A stretch of 64,000 nucleotides of DNA from an uncultured Pseudomonadota bacterium (GTDB lineage: Bacteria > Pseudomonadota > Alphaproteobacteria > RF32 > CAG-239): the NCBI GenBank assembly GCA_947054505.1, contig CAMRWU010000005.1:1-64000 (forward strand). The letters run 5' to 3'. Of the stretch, positions 8,292 through 16,435 are shown piece by piece. The number at the start of each line of letters is the position of its first letter. Position 1 is the first letter of the stretch. The notes under the pieces are model-generated. The model saw nothing but the letters and a program-made list of their open reading frames with translations, did no database searches and had not been told where the DNA came from. Position numbers and translations under genes: made by a program.

Positions 8292-10478
8292 ATGGAAGAT
8301 ATTTTTATAGACGATCGTCGTCAGGTGTCAGCTCGGGCAAAAAACAGAAAAGAAGACAATAAAAAATCCCCCAAACGTTCGTTTAGACAATATATCGTCG
8401 ACTTGTTTATCAAAGGTCTGATGTGCGCATCCGTTATTGCAATCAACTTCATTTTATTTGCAAAATCAGGAAGCTATAGTATGTTTACGGGATTTCAAAC
8501 CATCAATCCGGAAGCTCTTTACTTATTGATAGCTCTGACAAGCCTTGTTTTCTTGATAAATTTTCTCTTATCTTTTTCTAAGGTGTTACAAAACGTATGG
8601 GTAGCCGTCGTTATAGCCTTTTTCACAACAGCAATCCTCAACCAATTTGCTCTCTTTGACAAAGGAACCATTCTGGCCGGAAAATACGGAGATTATCTTC
8701 CGCAAGAGTTTGTCAGTTACCTCAGCTATAACTCACACATAGTTATAATAATTGCCGTCGCAATCTTTTCATTCTTGTTCATGAGTTTTGCCGGTCGCAT
8801 GACACAATTTTACCTTCTCGGTATCTTTTTGTTCATTTTGGGATGGAATTTGGGAACCGGCTATTTTTATCCCATCAACTCTAATTTCAAAACCGTTTAC
8901 AATAATCCGGATGAAGACATTGTCAGTCAAAACAAAAATGATGAAAAACGTTTGGTTTATTTGACCTTTTCAGGATTAACCTCATATGAAAATATGAAGA
9001 AGTTATCTCCGGCGGATTCCAACAAAAAGACCAACGCGGCTGAAATTATGCTTGGCTTTTACACGCAAAACAACTTCAAGCTCTTTGCAAATGCCTACAA
9101 TAACAATGGCAATCCTTTTGAAAATGCCGTAAGCGCATTGAATTTTGCCTCAACAGATGAAAAAGCAGACAACTTCATTCTGTCAAACGTGATATTACAC
9201 AGTCATTGGGACTTTGACAATCTTCACTCTCCGACACTATACCTGAAAAGCAACAAACTCTTCAGAAGCTTGAAAAAAGAAGATTATCAAATTCATATTT
9301 ACGAAACCCACAAATTGGAAAGTTGTTACATCAATAACGAAATTGTCGCCAATAAATGTGTTCGCAAAAAGAACATCCCCTTCAATATGGACGGAACACA
9401 ATTAACAACGGTTCAAAAAACGATTCTCCTGTTTGATCAATGGTTGGAAAGTACCGGCATTATTGAAGATACCTGTATCATCAACGATGTTTTGAAACTC
9501 GTATTGTCTTCGCAGGATTTTCCCCTCGATAACTTCTCCAGCCTGCAACTTTCTGTCATAAACTCATTTAAAAGTTTGGACATCATCGCACGCGATATTG
9601 AGCGCGATGAAGGAAAAAATGCTTATTTTGCCCTTATCGAACTGCCGGCGGATGCTTATGTCTATGACAGCATGTGCAAACTGAAGCCTGTTTCCCAATG
9701 GATTACGGCTGACAGTACCAACGCCGCCCGTAAAAAGGAAAGCTATGCCGAACAAGTGGCTTGTCTATATGGACAATTGGAAAACTTTATTGCAAAATTA
9801 AGCAACAATAACAAGTTGGCTAACACCACCATCGTCATTCAAGGGTTAAACACACCTCAACGCTTGTTACCGATGGCTCCGACAACAGATTTTGCGCAAA
9901 ACATTGAAAATAAAACGCTGACGCTTGCCATTCACACAGCTCAAAGCGACAAACCTTCAATAGATTATGCAATCTGCCCGATAAACAGCTTTTTACAAAA
10001 TGCGTTTAATAACACACCACTTTGTTCGTCATTTGAAAACATCAATCTTGATAAAAAAGCCAAAGAGGAAGCAGTCAAAGCCTTTGAAGAAAAACAAATA
10101 TCCGCAAAAACTGTTGAACAATCTTTGGCAGGCTTTATCCAATGGTATCAAAATTGGGCAGAGGCTAATGGTGCGGAAAACAATCTGAAAAACCTTCTGC
10201 CTACAGAACAAGAGGCTGAAACAAAAACTGAAGCTCCGAGCGAAAATGAAGTAAAAGAAGTAACGGAAGCCAAAGTTGCGGAAGAAATTGATGAGCTTCC
10301 ATCTGAAGCAGAAACAAAAACCATTGAAGAAGTTTCAGACACTCAAGACACTGAAGAAACTTCTGAAAATGAGCCCAAAGAAGTTCAGCCGCAGGTTCAA
10401 CCGCAAATAAATATTGAAACCAAAGTAATAGATTTAAAGGAAAATACGGAAGCTCCTAAAGAAGCGGAAGCAAAATAA
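8292..10478 (+). CDS. Membrane protein with degenerate sulfatase-like (alkaline phosphatase-like) domain
   Basis: 728 residues from ATG 8292, which has GAGAGG seven bases ahead (an ATG at 8274 lacks an SD). Five predicted transmembrane spans lie within residues 35-195, then a large extracytoplasmic domain, then an acidic Glu/Pro/Lys-rich tail from about 640. The layout matches LTA-synthase/EptA-like phosphoethanolamine or glycerol-phosphate transferases. The middle keeps echoes such as FALIELPADAYVYD and TTIVIQGLN, where active enzymes have a G-D-H-G-type metal site; that aspartate and histidine are missing, as is the usual nucleophile Thr context. It may be non-catalytic. It overlaps yejE by one base (TAATG), so it is coupled to that transporter. 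Confidence 0.5.
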   Translation: MEDIFIDDRRQVSARAKNRKEDNKKSPKRSFRQYIVDLFIKGLMCASVIAINFILFAKSGSYSMFTGFQTINPEALYLLIALTSLVFLINFLLSFSKVLQNVWVAVVIAFFTTAILNQFALFDKGTILAGKYGDYLPQEFVSYLSYNSHIVIIIAVAIFSFLFMSFAGRMTQFYLLGIFLFILGWNLGTGYFYPINSNFKTVYNNPDEDIVSQNKNDEKRLVYLTFSGLTSYENMKKLSPADSNKKTNAAEIMLGFYTQNNFKLFANAYNNNGNPFENAVSALNFASTDEKADNFILSNVILHSHWDFDNLHSPTLYLKSNKLFRSLKKEDYQIHIYETHKLESCYINNEIVANKCVRKKNIPFNMDGTQLTTVQKTILLFDQWLESTGIIEDTCIINDVLKLVLSSQDFPLDNFSSLQLSVINSFKSLDIIARDIERDEGKNAYFALIELPADAYVYDSMCKLKPVSQWITADSTNAARKKESYAEQVACLYGQLENFIAKLSNNNKLANTTIVIQGLNTPQRLLPMAPTTDFAQNIENKTLTLAIHTAQSDKPSIDYAICPINSFLQNAFNNTPLCSSFENINLDKKAKEEAVKAFEEKQISAKTVEQSLAGFIQWYQNWAEANGAENNLKNLLPTEQEAETKTEAPSENEVKEVTEAKVAEEIDELPSEAETKTIEEVSDTQDTEETSENEPKEVQPQVQPQINIETKVIDLKENTEAPKEAEAK

Positions 10479-11509
10479 TGCTCAAACAACAATCGAATTC
10501 CATTATTTTTCGCCGTCTTAATGCTTTCAAGAGAAACAAACGCGCTGTTGTTTCTCTCGTATTGTTCAGCATAATATTTTTGATAAGCTTAATAGCTGAA
10601 ATATTGGCTAACGACAAACCTCTGCTCATAAAATATAAGGGAGAGTTTTATTTTCCCATTGTCAAGAGTTATAGCGATAAAATGTTTGGTGGTGATTTTC
10701 CGACCGAAGCAGATTACAAAGACAGCTACATCAGACAAAACATCAATAAACATGGCTATATGATTTTTCCGCCATTGCCATACTCATACAACAGCATAGA
10801 CTACACACTTGAACGTCCCACTCCATCATCACCGGATAGCAAACATTGGCTGGGAACCGATGATGAGGGTAGGGATATCTTGTCTCGAATAATATATGGT
10901 ATCCGTTTATCTGTCATTTTTGCGTTTTTATTAACGGCAACATCCTCCGTCATCGGCATTATCGCTGGCGCCATTCAAGGATACTTTGGCGGCAAAACAG
11001 ATTTGATTATGCAACGCGTGTTAGAAATCTGGGAAGCTTTGCCCCAACTGTTCATCTTGATTATTATCGCCAGCATCTTCATCCCCTCATTTTGGGGGCT
11101 CTTGTTTATTATGATTTGCTTTGGTTGGATGCAGTTGACCGGAATTGTCCGCGCAGAATTCTTAAGAACAAAGAACTTTGAATTTGTAAAAGCCGCTCGC
11201 GCCCTTGGCGTCAGTAACCAACGCATCATCTTCCGACATATTCTGCCGAACGCTGTTGTTGCCACAATGACATTCGTTCCGTTTATTCTGTCTGAAGCCA
11301 TTGTCGCCTTGACCGCTCTGGACTTTTTAGGACTCGGCCTTCCTCCTGAATATCCATCCTTAGGAGACTTGGTCCGTCAAGGAAAAGACAATTTGCAAGC
11401 GCCATGGATCGGCATCTCGGCATTTTTTGTACTGGCCAGCATTCTGACTTTGCTTATTTTCATTGGCGAAGGAATTCGCGATGCATTTGACACGAGGAAG
11501 AATCAATGA
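10478..11509 (+). CDS. yejE: Peptide/microcin C-type ABC transporter permease YejE
   Basis: 343 residues. An N-terminal span (about 24-45) and the DPP-type insert with HWLGTDDEGRDILSR near 125-140 are followed by five spans and the EAA loop (E-F-V-K-A-A-R-A-L-G-V-S near 232-243), which contacts the ATPase. Both are hallmarks of the YejE/DppC permease group. YejE partners YejB as inner-membrane channel for peptide-like substrates. The gene overlaps its upstream neighbour by one base and yejF by four (ATGA). No yejA or yejB lies in the window, so the substrate-binding protein and second permease must be elsewhere or lost. Confidence 0.88.
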   Translation: MLKQQSNSIIFRRLNAFKRNKRAVVSLVLFSIIFLISLIAEILANDKPLLIKYKGEFYFPIVKSYSDKMFGGDFPTEADYKDSYIRQNINKHGYMIFPPLPYSYNSIDYTLERPTPSSPDSKHWLGTDDEGRDILSRIIYGIRLSVIFAFLLTATSSVIGIIAGAIQGYFGGKTDLIMQRVLEIWEALPQLFILIIIASIFIPSFWGLLFIMICFGWMQLTGIVRAEFLRTKNFEFVKAARALGVSNQRIIFRHILPNAVVATMTFVPFILSEAIVALTALDFLGLGLPPEYPSLGDLVRQGKDNLQAPWIGISAFFVLASILTLLIFIGEGIRDAFDTRKNQ

Positions 11510-13068
11510 CGGATAATATATTAAGTATCAAGAATTTATCCGTCTTTTTTCACACGGAAGATGGATGCAATGAAGTCGTCAAAAACATTTCCTTTAATCT
11601 TCCCAAAGGAAAAATCTTAGGTATTGTCGGAGAGTCCGGTTCCGGAAAATCTCTAACAGCCTTATCGATTTTAGGATTACTCCCATATCCCAAAGCATTC
11701 CATTCACCACAAAGCTCCATAAAATATAAAACTATTGAGCTCCTCAACAACCCGAATTTATCTCATTATCGCGGTCTCAAATTCGGCTTTGTTTTTCAAG
11801 AGCCTATGTCATCACTCAATCCGCTCCATACCATCGGCCATCAAATAGCTGAGGCAATCAGTATCCATCAAAAAATCTCATCAGATATAGCCAAACAAGA
11901 GGCTATCCGCCTCCTCGGCATAACCGGCATCCGTAATGCCGCCCACAAATACGATGCGTATCCTCACGAACTGTCCGGCGGACAAAGACAACGCGTCATG
12001 ATAGCCATGGCAATAGCTAATCATCCAGATATCCTGATTGCTGATGAACCTACAACAGCTCTTGATACCACAATTCAAAAGCAAATCATAGACTTATTAC
12101 TCAAATTTAAAGAAGAACTGAATATGTCGATGCTGTTTATCAGCCATGATTTGCACCTCATCAAACAAATTGCGGATGATGTCATTGTTATGAAACAGGG
12201 CGAAATTGTTGAGCACGGAACATGTGAACAAATATTTTCTCACCCGCAAAATAATTATACTAAAAAATTAATAAACTCACACAATACATTGAATTTCAAT
12301 ACCAAAGAAACAAAGAATATGTTGTTCGAAATTCAAAATATGGTTGTAAAATATCCTTTCAAAAAGAATTTCTGGGGCAATACATCTCATTATTTATATG
12401 CTGTTAACAATATTTCCTTAAGCCTAAAAGAAAAGGAAAATCTAGGTATTGTCGGAGAGTCCGGTTCCGGAAAAACAACCCTGGGACAAGCAATCTGCCA
12501 TTTAATAAAATTCGAAGGCGATTTAAAATTTTATAACGGAATTGAAAAAAACTTCCGAAAATCCGTGCAAATAGTCTTTCAAGATCCTTTTAACTCCCTC
12601 AATCCTCGAATGAATATTGAGCAAATCGTAGGTGAGGGATTGGAAGTGCATTATAAAGAAATAAATAAAAAAGATAAAAAACAAAGGATTATCCAGACAT
12701 TAAAAGAAGTCGGATTATCTGAAACAGACCTAATTAAATATCCTCATGAGTTTTCCGGCGGGCAAAGACAACGAATTGCCATTGCCAGAGCTTTGATATT
12801 GGATCCCAAACTATTAATTTTGGACGAGCCCACATCTGCATTGGACATAACAATGCAACAACAAATCTTAAAATTATTACATAATATTCAAAAGGATAGG
12901 GACTTAACTTATGTTTTTATATCACACGATTTGAATGCGGTCGCGTCCATTGCCGATAAAATCGTTGTAATGCAAAACGGTAAAATCGTTGAATACGGAA
13001 ACAAACAGCAAATATTTGAAAATCCACAAAATGAATACACTCAAAAACTGATAAATGCGTTTAACTAA
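11506..13068 (+). CDS. yejF: ABC transporter with two fused ATPase domains, YejF
   Basis: 520 residues with two full ABC cassettes. Each has Walker A GESGSGKS or GESGSGKT (near 45 and 325), the signature LSGGQRQR or FSGGQRQR, and Walker B LIADEP or LILDEP. A C-terminal oligopeptide-transporter-type motif follows each cassette. It energises uptake of peptides such as microcin C through YejBE. The near-identical Walker A region of the two halves at DNA level (ATTGTCGGAGAGTCCGGTTC in both) points to gene conversion or recent duplication. Confidence 0.9.
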   Translation: MTDNILSIKNLSVFFHTEDGCNEVVKNISFNLPKGKILGIVGESGSGKSLTALSILGLLPYPKAFHSPQSSIKYKTIELLNNPNLSHYRGLKFGFVFQEPMSSLNPLHTIGHQIAEAISIHQKISSDIAKQEAIRLLGITGIRNAAHKYDAYPHELSGGQRQRVMIAMAIANHPDILIADEPTTALDTTIQKQIIDLLLKFKEELNMSMLFISHDLHLIKQIADDVIVMKQGEIVEHGTCEQIFSHPQNNYTKKLINSHNTLNFNTKETKNMLFEIQNMVVKYPFKKNFWGNTSHYLYAVNNISLSLKEKENLGIVGESGSGKTTLGQAICHLIKFEGDLKFYNGIEKNFRKSVQIVFQDPFNSLNPRMNIEQIVGEGLEVHYKEINKKDKKQRIIQTLKEVGLSETDLIKYPHEFSGGQRQRIAIARALILDPKLLILDEPTSALDITMQQQILKLLHNIQKDRDLTYVFISHDLNAVASIADKIVVMQNGKIVEYGNKQQIFENPQNEYTQKLINAFN

Positions 13069-13069
13069 G

Positions 13070-13615
13070 ATGAATGATCAAACGATAAAAAATATTGCCG
13101 ACATTCTGGGCAAGTTCAAAGATTTAAAAAGAAGAGGGTGGGTACTGAAAAACGTCAAACAGCCGGAATCCGATGCCGAACATAGCTACAGTCTGGCTTT
13201 TTTGACATTAATTTTTGCACCTAAAGATTTGGATTTGCTCAAATGTTTAAAATTGGCGCTCATTCACGATCTACCGGAAATTTATGCCTCTGACTTTATC
13301 CCTGGAGAAATAGAACCAGAAAAGAAGTTATTACAGGAAAAACAAGCAGTAAACAAATTAGCACAGGAACTAAACAATCACGAGATTTCTGAGCTTTTTA
13401 ATGAATTTACAATGCAAAAAACAGCTGAAGCCCGCTTTGTCAACGCGTTGGATAAGCTTGATAATGTTTTCACTGCTCAATATTACGACAACAACAATCG
13501 TTCTCCACAGCCACTCTTACATGAATTTTCGCAAACAGCGAGAAATAAGATATCAACAATGGGAGAGGAGGCGACAATTCTGACGCAAATTTTAGATATT
13601 TTAACGACTAACTAA
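13070..13615 (+). CDS. HD-domain phosphohydrolase (YfbR/HDDC2-like)
   Basis: 181 residues from ATG 13070, two bases past the yejF stop; an upstream in-frame ATG at 13055 would overlap yejF. The HD motifs are clear: E-S-D-A-E-H-S near 28-34, then the tandem LALIHDLPEIYASD near 62-75, and N-A-L-D-K-L-D near 123. The layout is that of HD-family 5'-deoxynucleotidases (YfbR) and HDDC2 proteins, which dephosphorylate dNMPs. No SD is visible, so it is probably translated by readthrough coupling from yejF. Confidence 0.8.
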   Translation: MNDQTIKNIADILGKFKDLKRRGWVLKNVKQPESDAEHSYSLAFLTLIFAPKDLDLLKCLKLALIHDLPEIYASDFIPGEIEPEKKLLQEKQAVNKLAQELNNHEISELFNEFTMQKTAEARFVNALDKLDNVFTAQYYDNNNRSPQPLLHEFSQTARNKISTMGEEATILTQILDILTTN

Positions 13616-13635
13616 CAAAGAGAAAGGAAATCATC

Positions 13636-13983
13636 ATGAAAAAACTTAAAGTTTATCTCTTAATTTTGGCAATTGCTCTGATAACCATTGCCGCCGGTTA
13701 TATTTTGAACATCGGATTTATAAAATCTGTTTGCCAATCGGTTATGAACAACGCCGGCAAATCAACATTGTCTGTTTCTGCCGCTGTTTGCACATTCTTA
13801 TTCTACGGCACAAAAAATTACTGGCTGATTTTGACAGGCTGTGCCATTGCCGCGGCTTTAATTATTCAGCTCTTAATCATTGGCGGCGGCGCAAGCATCT
13901 TTGTCATTGCCGTCAAAGCTCTGACATTCTTAATCATCGCGTACATTATGAATTTGGTAAAACTCATTGTAAACGAAATCTAA
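13636..13983 (+). CDS. Small integral membrane protein, unknown function
   Basis: 115 residues with SD GAAAGGAAATC. Four hydrophobic segments (about 5-25, 37-56, 60-84, 88-110) fill almost the whole protein, with Gly-Gly-Gly near 79-81. No conserved motif is recognised. It follows the HD gene closely and is ended by a strong terminator, so it is the last gene of the host operon before the prophage. Confidence 0.6.
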   Translation: MKKLKVYLLILAIALITIAAGYILNIGFIKSVCQSVMNNAGKSTLSVSAAVCTFLFYGTKNYWLILTGCAIAAALIIQLLIIGGGASIFVIAVKALTFLIIAYIMNLVKLIVNEI

Positions 13984-14001
13984 CAACAAAAAGAATTATT
14001 T

Positions 14002-14036
14002 AAACTCCCATCTGAGAAACTGATGGGAGTTTTTTT
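14002..14036 (+). terminator. Intrinsic terminator before the prophage
   Basis: Perfect 11-bp stem AAACTCCCATC/GATGGGAGTTT with a 9-base loop and a T run. Confidence 0.88.
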
Positions 14037-14143
14037 AGTTCAAAAACAAAACAGATAAACAACAAACCTGCATAATTATTTTTCTTTAAAATATGACAAA
14101 ACAAAATAGAGCAGAGTACACCTCTGATATTAAACAATTATTT

Positions 14144-14171
14144 TTGTCGCATAATATAGATTATGTTTACA
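14144..14171 (+). other. dif-like XerC/XerD site, left prophage junction (attL candidate)
   Basis: TTGTCGCATAA-TATAGA-TTATGTTTACA: two 11-base arms with inverted CATAA/TTATG cores around a 6-base centre, the architecture of bacterial dif. By eye it matches 19 of 28 positions of the E. coli dif, including CGCATAA and TTATGTT. It lies between the last host terminator and the first element gene. The inside arm recurs at 22366-22376. Between 14037 and 14274 I see no convincing gene; an unlabelled frame 14093-14260 (55 codons) lacks an SD. Confidence 0.5.
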
Positions 14172-14274
14172 AACGAGTTGTTAAGTGGTTGAAAAATAAG
14201 CTTTTGAAAATAACTAACTTTTTACGAACAAACAATATTCTAGCATTTTCAACCTGTTAAAGGAATAACCAAAA

Positions 14275-14739
14275 ATGATAGTATGTAATGATAGCTCAAT
14301 TTTTACTGAGCTAAAAGATAAAATAAATATTTCTACACATCAACTCAAAAAAATTACAAAACAAATTGAATTAGACCTCAGTTCGCTACATCAATATACT
14401 ATCAATGAAGAAAACAGACTACGGCTCCAAAATCCGTATATTGTAAAATCAGTTATCAAATATATGGCTAACGGCTTAAATAAAACCGATGCCATGCTAC
14501 TAACAGCCCAGGACTTTGAAACGAATGTAAACCGTGTTGAAGCTGTTTATTGGGCGCAAGGACGTTATATGAGTGCTATAAATTTATATGCTAAGCGTTA
14601 CACCTGCGAAAAACTTAAAAATAACGGCTTTACAGCAAAACAAATAGCAAAAATTTTGGGAGTATCAGAAAACCATATATTTAAGCTATTAAAAGCCAAT
14701 GTAAATTTTTGGTTTTTAGAAGACCGTAGAAATAGATAA
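14275..14739 (+). CDS. Putative helix-turn-helix protein of the prophage
   Basis: 154 residues with SD AAAGGA. It is the only protein gene besides the repressor on the plus strand within the element. The C-terminal part has a plausible helix-turn-helix: GFTAKQIAKILGVSENHIFK near 120-139, with A, G-V-S and I in the canonical places. The N-terminal 100 residues are helical and unrecognised. It may be a late-gene regulator or a factor acting at the adjacent dif-like site. Its AT content is higher than that of the minus-strand genes. Confidence 0.6.
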   Translation: MIVCNDSSIFTELKDKINISTHQLKKITKQIELDLSSLHQYTINEENRLRLQNPYIVKSVIKYMANGLNKTDAMLLTAQDFETNVNRVEAVYWAQGRYMSAINLYAKRYTCEKLKNNGFTAKQIAKILGVSENHIFKLLKANVNFWFLEDRRNR

Positions 14740-14740
14740 A

Positions 14741-14766
14741 AGAAAGGGAGCAAGCGCCCCCTTTCC
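14741..14766 (+). terminator. Hairpin after the HTH gene
   Basis: Stem GAAAGGGAGC/GCCCCCTTTC with one A-C mismatch and loop AAGC, directly after the stop codon. There is no real T run, so termination is uncertain. Confidence 0.4.
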
Positions 14767-14868
14767 CTACTCTTGACTTATTTGAAAAGTAAGAGTAACA
14801 TCTCAAGCATTAGCTCAAGGATATAAAAAATAGCCTTTAGTAACACTTTGAGCCTCCCTTCTTAATGC

Positions 14869-14978
14869 GAAAGGAGTTAAAACACTGATTTTTAGTATTA
14901 TATCAAATATTGTTGACAATAATAAAAAAATCAGTTATCCTAAAACCATTGGAAGGATTTAGTAAGGTTAACTCCTTT
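14869..14978. repeat. Nested inverted repeats
   Basis: AAAGGAGTTAA near 14869 pairs with TTAACTCCTTT near 14968, and inside it ACTGATTTTT (from 14884) pairs with AAAAATCAGT (to 14935). The arms enclose the AT-rich DNA that carries the TTGACA promoter. The whole stretch 14767-15033 has no protein gene. Confidence 0.55.
14913..14941 (+). promoter_or_regulatory. Sigma-70-type promoter for a small RNA
   Basis: Perfect -35 box TTGACA (14913-14918), 17-bp spacer, -10 box TATCCT (14936-14941). It points right, against the virion genes, and into a stretch with no ORF that ends in a strong terminator. Confidence 0.55.
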
Positions 14979-15026
14979 CTAGGTTATAGAAATCGGCCAG
15001 TGTTCCAGCACTGACCGATTTCTTTA
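14948..15026 (+). ncRNA. Predicted prophage small RNA (about 80 nt)
   Basis: Transcription from the promoter at 14913-14941 would begin near 14948 and stop at the hairpin 14989-15022. No start codon with an SD lies in it. The 5' part carries TTAACTCCTTT, which is complementary to AAAGGAGTTAA just upstream and, in its CTCCTTT part, to canonical Shine-Dalgarno sequences. The function is unknown; regulation of translation is a guess. Confidence 0.35.
14989..15024. terminator. Strong bidirectional terminator at end of virion operon
   Basis: 14-bp stem GAAATCGGCCAGTG/CACTGACCGATTTC with a single mismatch, loop TTCCAG. It ends the leftward virion/lysis operon just past the 45-residue basic protein and also the rightward small RNA. 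Confidence 0.85.
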
Positions 15027-15033
15027 TATCAGA

Positions 15034-15171
15034 TTAATCAAAAATAGCAAGCAATTTATCTAAAAAGCCTTTTTTTGACCGTACAGAGCGTTTTTTGTGT
15101 TTTCGCACACTTGGTCTGTTAGTAATCGCTTTGCGCTTAGCTGTCGATTTTTTGCGTGTTTTTGTTGCCAT
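15034..15171 (-). CDS. Tiny basic protein (45 aa), prophage
   Basis: 45 residues, 17 of them Lys or Arg, in an unbroken basic stretch to residue 34, followed by a hydrophobic tail GFLDKLLAIFD. The start has the SD AGGGGG five bases ahead. The composition fits a DNA-binding or DNA-condensing virion protein, or a membrane-active peptide with a basic arm. Last gene of the operon; the neighbour upstream stops two bases before. I recognise no family. Confidence 0.6.
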   Translation of the reverse strand: MATKTRKKSTAKRKAITNRPSVRKHKKRSVRSKKGFLDKLLAIFD

Positions 15172-15172
15172 T

Positions 15173-15313
15173 TTATCCCCCTATAAGTGATTGTAAGATA
15201 TTGATAATTGCTTCCGGGGCGGATAAAGTGCCGGCTAATATCCCGGCAATCGCGGTTGCCACCCCAGCCCAAAACCCGCGATTTTTAAGCTTTTCCTTTA
15301 TGCTAACCAACAT
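15173..15313 (-). CDS. Holin-like small membrane protein (46 aa), prophage
   Basis: 46 residues: a basic N-terminus (SIKEKLKNRGFW) and one or two short hydrophobic segments (AGVATAIAGILAGTL, then AIINILQSLIGG). The N-terminal KNRGFWAG pattern recalls small phage holins. SD AGGAGG lies 11 bases before the ATG. The gene overlaps the preceding one by 16 bases in another frame. Its place next to the lysin gene supports a role in lysis; that is inference. Confidence 0.55.
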   Translation of the reverse strand: MLVSIKEKLKNRGFWAGVATAIAGILAGTLSAPEAIINILQSLIGG

Positions 15314-15447
15314 TTTTTCTGTACCTCCTGGACATCTTTGAGTTGTTGCTCAATTAATGCACAACGTTTATCAAACCGACCATAAAGGAGTAAAACGGCA
15401 ATAAGCGTTGGCGAATTACCTAAAATCTGTATGAATAAATCTTCCAT
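15298..15447 (-). CDS. Small membrane-anchored protein (49 aa), prophage
   Basis: 49 residues. A hydrophobic N-terminal span (LFIQILGNSPTLIAVLLLYG) leads to a charged helix RFDKRCALIEQQLKDVQEVQ likely to form a coiled coil. This shape is common in holin partners and one-span lysis regulators. Its ATG shares one base with the stop of the gene before it (TAATG) and its end overlaps the holin-like gene. Confidence 0.5.
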   Translation of the reverse strand: MEDLFIQILGNSPTLIAVLLLYGRFDKRCALIEQQLKDVQEVQKKCWLA

Positions 15448-15626
15448 TACTTTGTTGACCTCCAAATCCAAAAGGCAGCAACACCAGCTGCAGCCATAAG
15501 TGCTTTATCCCACCATGTAAAAGACGGCACCGAACTTGTTACAACCGGCTGTTCTGTTTCCTTTTCGTAAACAATACCCGTTAAAATCCCACCGAGTGCA
15601 GAAATTCCTAACCAAACTAAAGGCAT
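15447..15626 (-). CDS. Small two-span membrane protein (59 aa), prophage
   Basis: 59 residues with hydrophobic segments at 2-19 (PLVWLGISALGGILTGIV) and 41-55 (ALMAAAGVAAFWIW) joined by a polar loop. SD AGGGG precedes the ATG by five bases. It could be a virion membrane protein or part of the lysis set. No family recognised. Confidence 0.5.
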   Translation of the reverse strand: MPLVWLGISALGGILTGIVYEKETEQPVVTSSVPSFTWWDKALMAAAGVAAFWIWRSTK

Positions 15627-15634
15627 ATTATCCC

Positions 15635-16117
15635 CTATGCGTAAAAAGTGTGTTTTCCAATACTGGCCACCTGCTCCATTTTAGACGCCCAGGACGGAAC
15701 ATTCTGCAGAGAGCCAAGCGCCAAATAATTAGTTGCGCCGTTTGTAATGTCCGGGAGAGTACCGGCATACGCTAAACTGGCCAGATTTTTGGCCAAAGCA
15801 AAATTGCTATCTGAATCGTTAACTTTTAACATCGGACCATAGTTTGGATCCGACTTATTCCAAACACTGAATTGAGCCGGTTTTTGACAAACTTCTTTGG
15901 GTGTTGCTCCATACCAACTGCCAGCTTGAACTCGATTCATAATCACATTAAGAACAGCCTGCATACCCTCTTTGCCCTCTCCCCGGGCTTCGCCCCAGGC
16001 TGTACGTGCCATTGCGTCTATTTGTTCATTTTTATCAGTCATGATATTTTTACCCCCTCGATAAACCAAAAAGGCGCCGACCGCCAAAACCAAGCCAACG
16101 CTAACCGGATTATTCAT
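15635..16117 (-). CDS. SleB-type cell wall hydrolase (prophage lysin)
   Basis: 160 residues. A membrane anchor (about 4-20) precedes a Hydrolase_2/SleB domain with the signature M-A-R-T-A-W-G-E-A-R-G-E-G near 37-49, then Q-A-V-L-N-V-I-M-N-R-V; the glutamate in WGEARGEG is the presumed catalytic residue. It would cut peptidoglycan for release or entry. It overlaps the 105-residue gene by ATGA. A second start, Met26 at 16042, has AGGGGG ten bases ahead and would give a soluble form without the anchor, so two products are possible. Confidence 0.82.
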   Translation of the reverse strand: MNNPVSVGLVLAVGAFLVYRGGKNIMTDKNEQIDAMARTAWGEARGEGKEGMQAVLNVIMNRVQAGSWYGATPKEVCQKPAQFSVWNKSDPNYGPMLKVNDSDSNFALAKNLASLAYAGTLPDITNGATNYLALGSLQNVPSWASKMEQVASIGKHTFYA

Positions 16118-16431
16118 GCAACCGTCTCCGGATATGGATATTGCGCTTTTATCTCAGCAACTTTAGCCGCACGTTCAGCCTTTAACGCCTCAATTTCAGC
16201 TTTGATTTCATCTGTTTGTTCTTCATCCATAAGGCGTGAGATATGACACGTTATCGGGTCAACATTTTGCTGATAAGCTACTTCTCTGTTGGCTGACTGT
16301 TCTTCTTTTGTCGGTTCTGGTAATGCTTCAATACACCAAGTGTCAGGATTAATTTGAGCACGATTAGCTGTTGCCCAAATTGCTCCTTCTTTGTATGAGG
16401 CCGGGGTTAAATAATCTCCAATTTTAAACAT
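16114..16431 (-). CDS. Phage tail-fibre-associated-like protein (105 aa)
   Basis: 105 residues with SD AGGAG. The N-terminus is a small domain with Y-K-E-G-A-I-W-A, then a segment A-Y-Q-Q-N-V-D-P-I near 50-58 and a C-terminal charged helix ending V-A-E-I-K-A-Q-Y-P-Y-P. The pattern of Y-Q-x-E/N-x-D-P...K-x-E-I-K-x-x-Y-P is common in small proteins that follow receptor-binding genes in tailed phages, some of which act as assembly chaperones. It sits directly after the receptor-binding-like gene. Inference from motif and place. Confidence 0.5.
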   Translation of the reverse strand: MFKIGDYLTPASYKEGAIWATANRAQINPDTWCIEALPEPTKEEQSANREVAYQQNVDPITCHISRLMDEEQTDEIKAEIEALKAERAAKVAEIKAQYPYPETVA

Positions 16432-16435
16432 TATT

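Noticed and set aside
14093..14260. Plus-strand frame of 55 codons crossing the left dif-like site
   Set aside because: No Shine-Dalgarno, very AT-rich codons, and it would span the proposed junction. Could be chance; not annotated as a gene.
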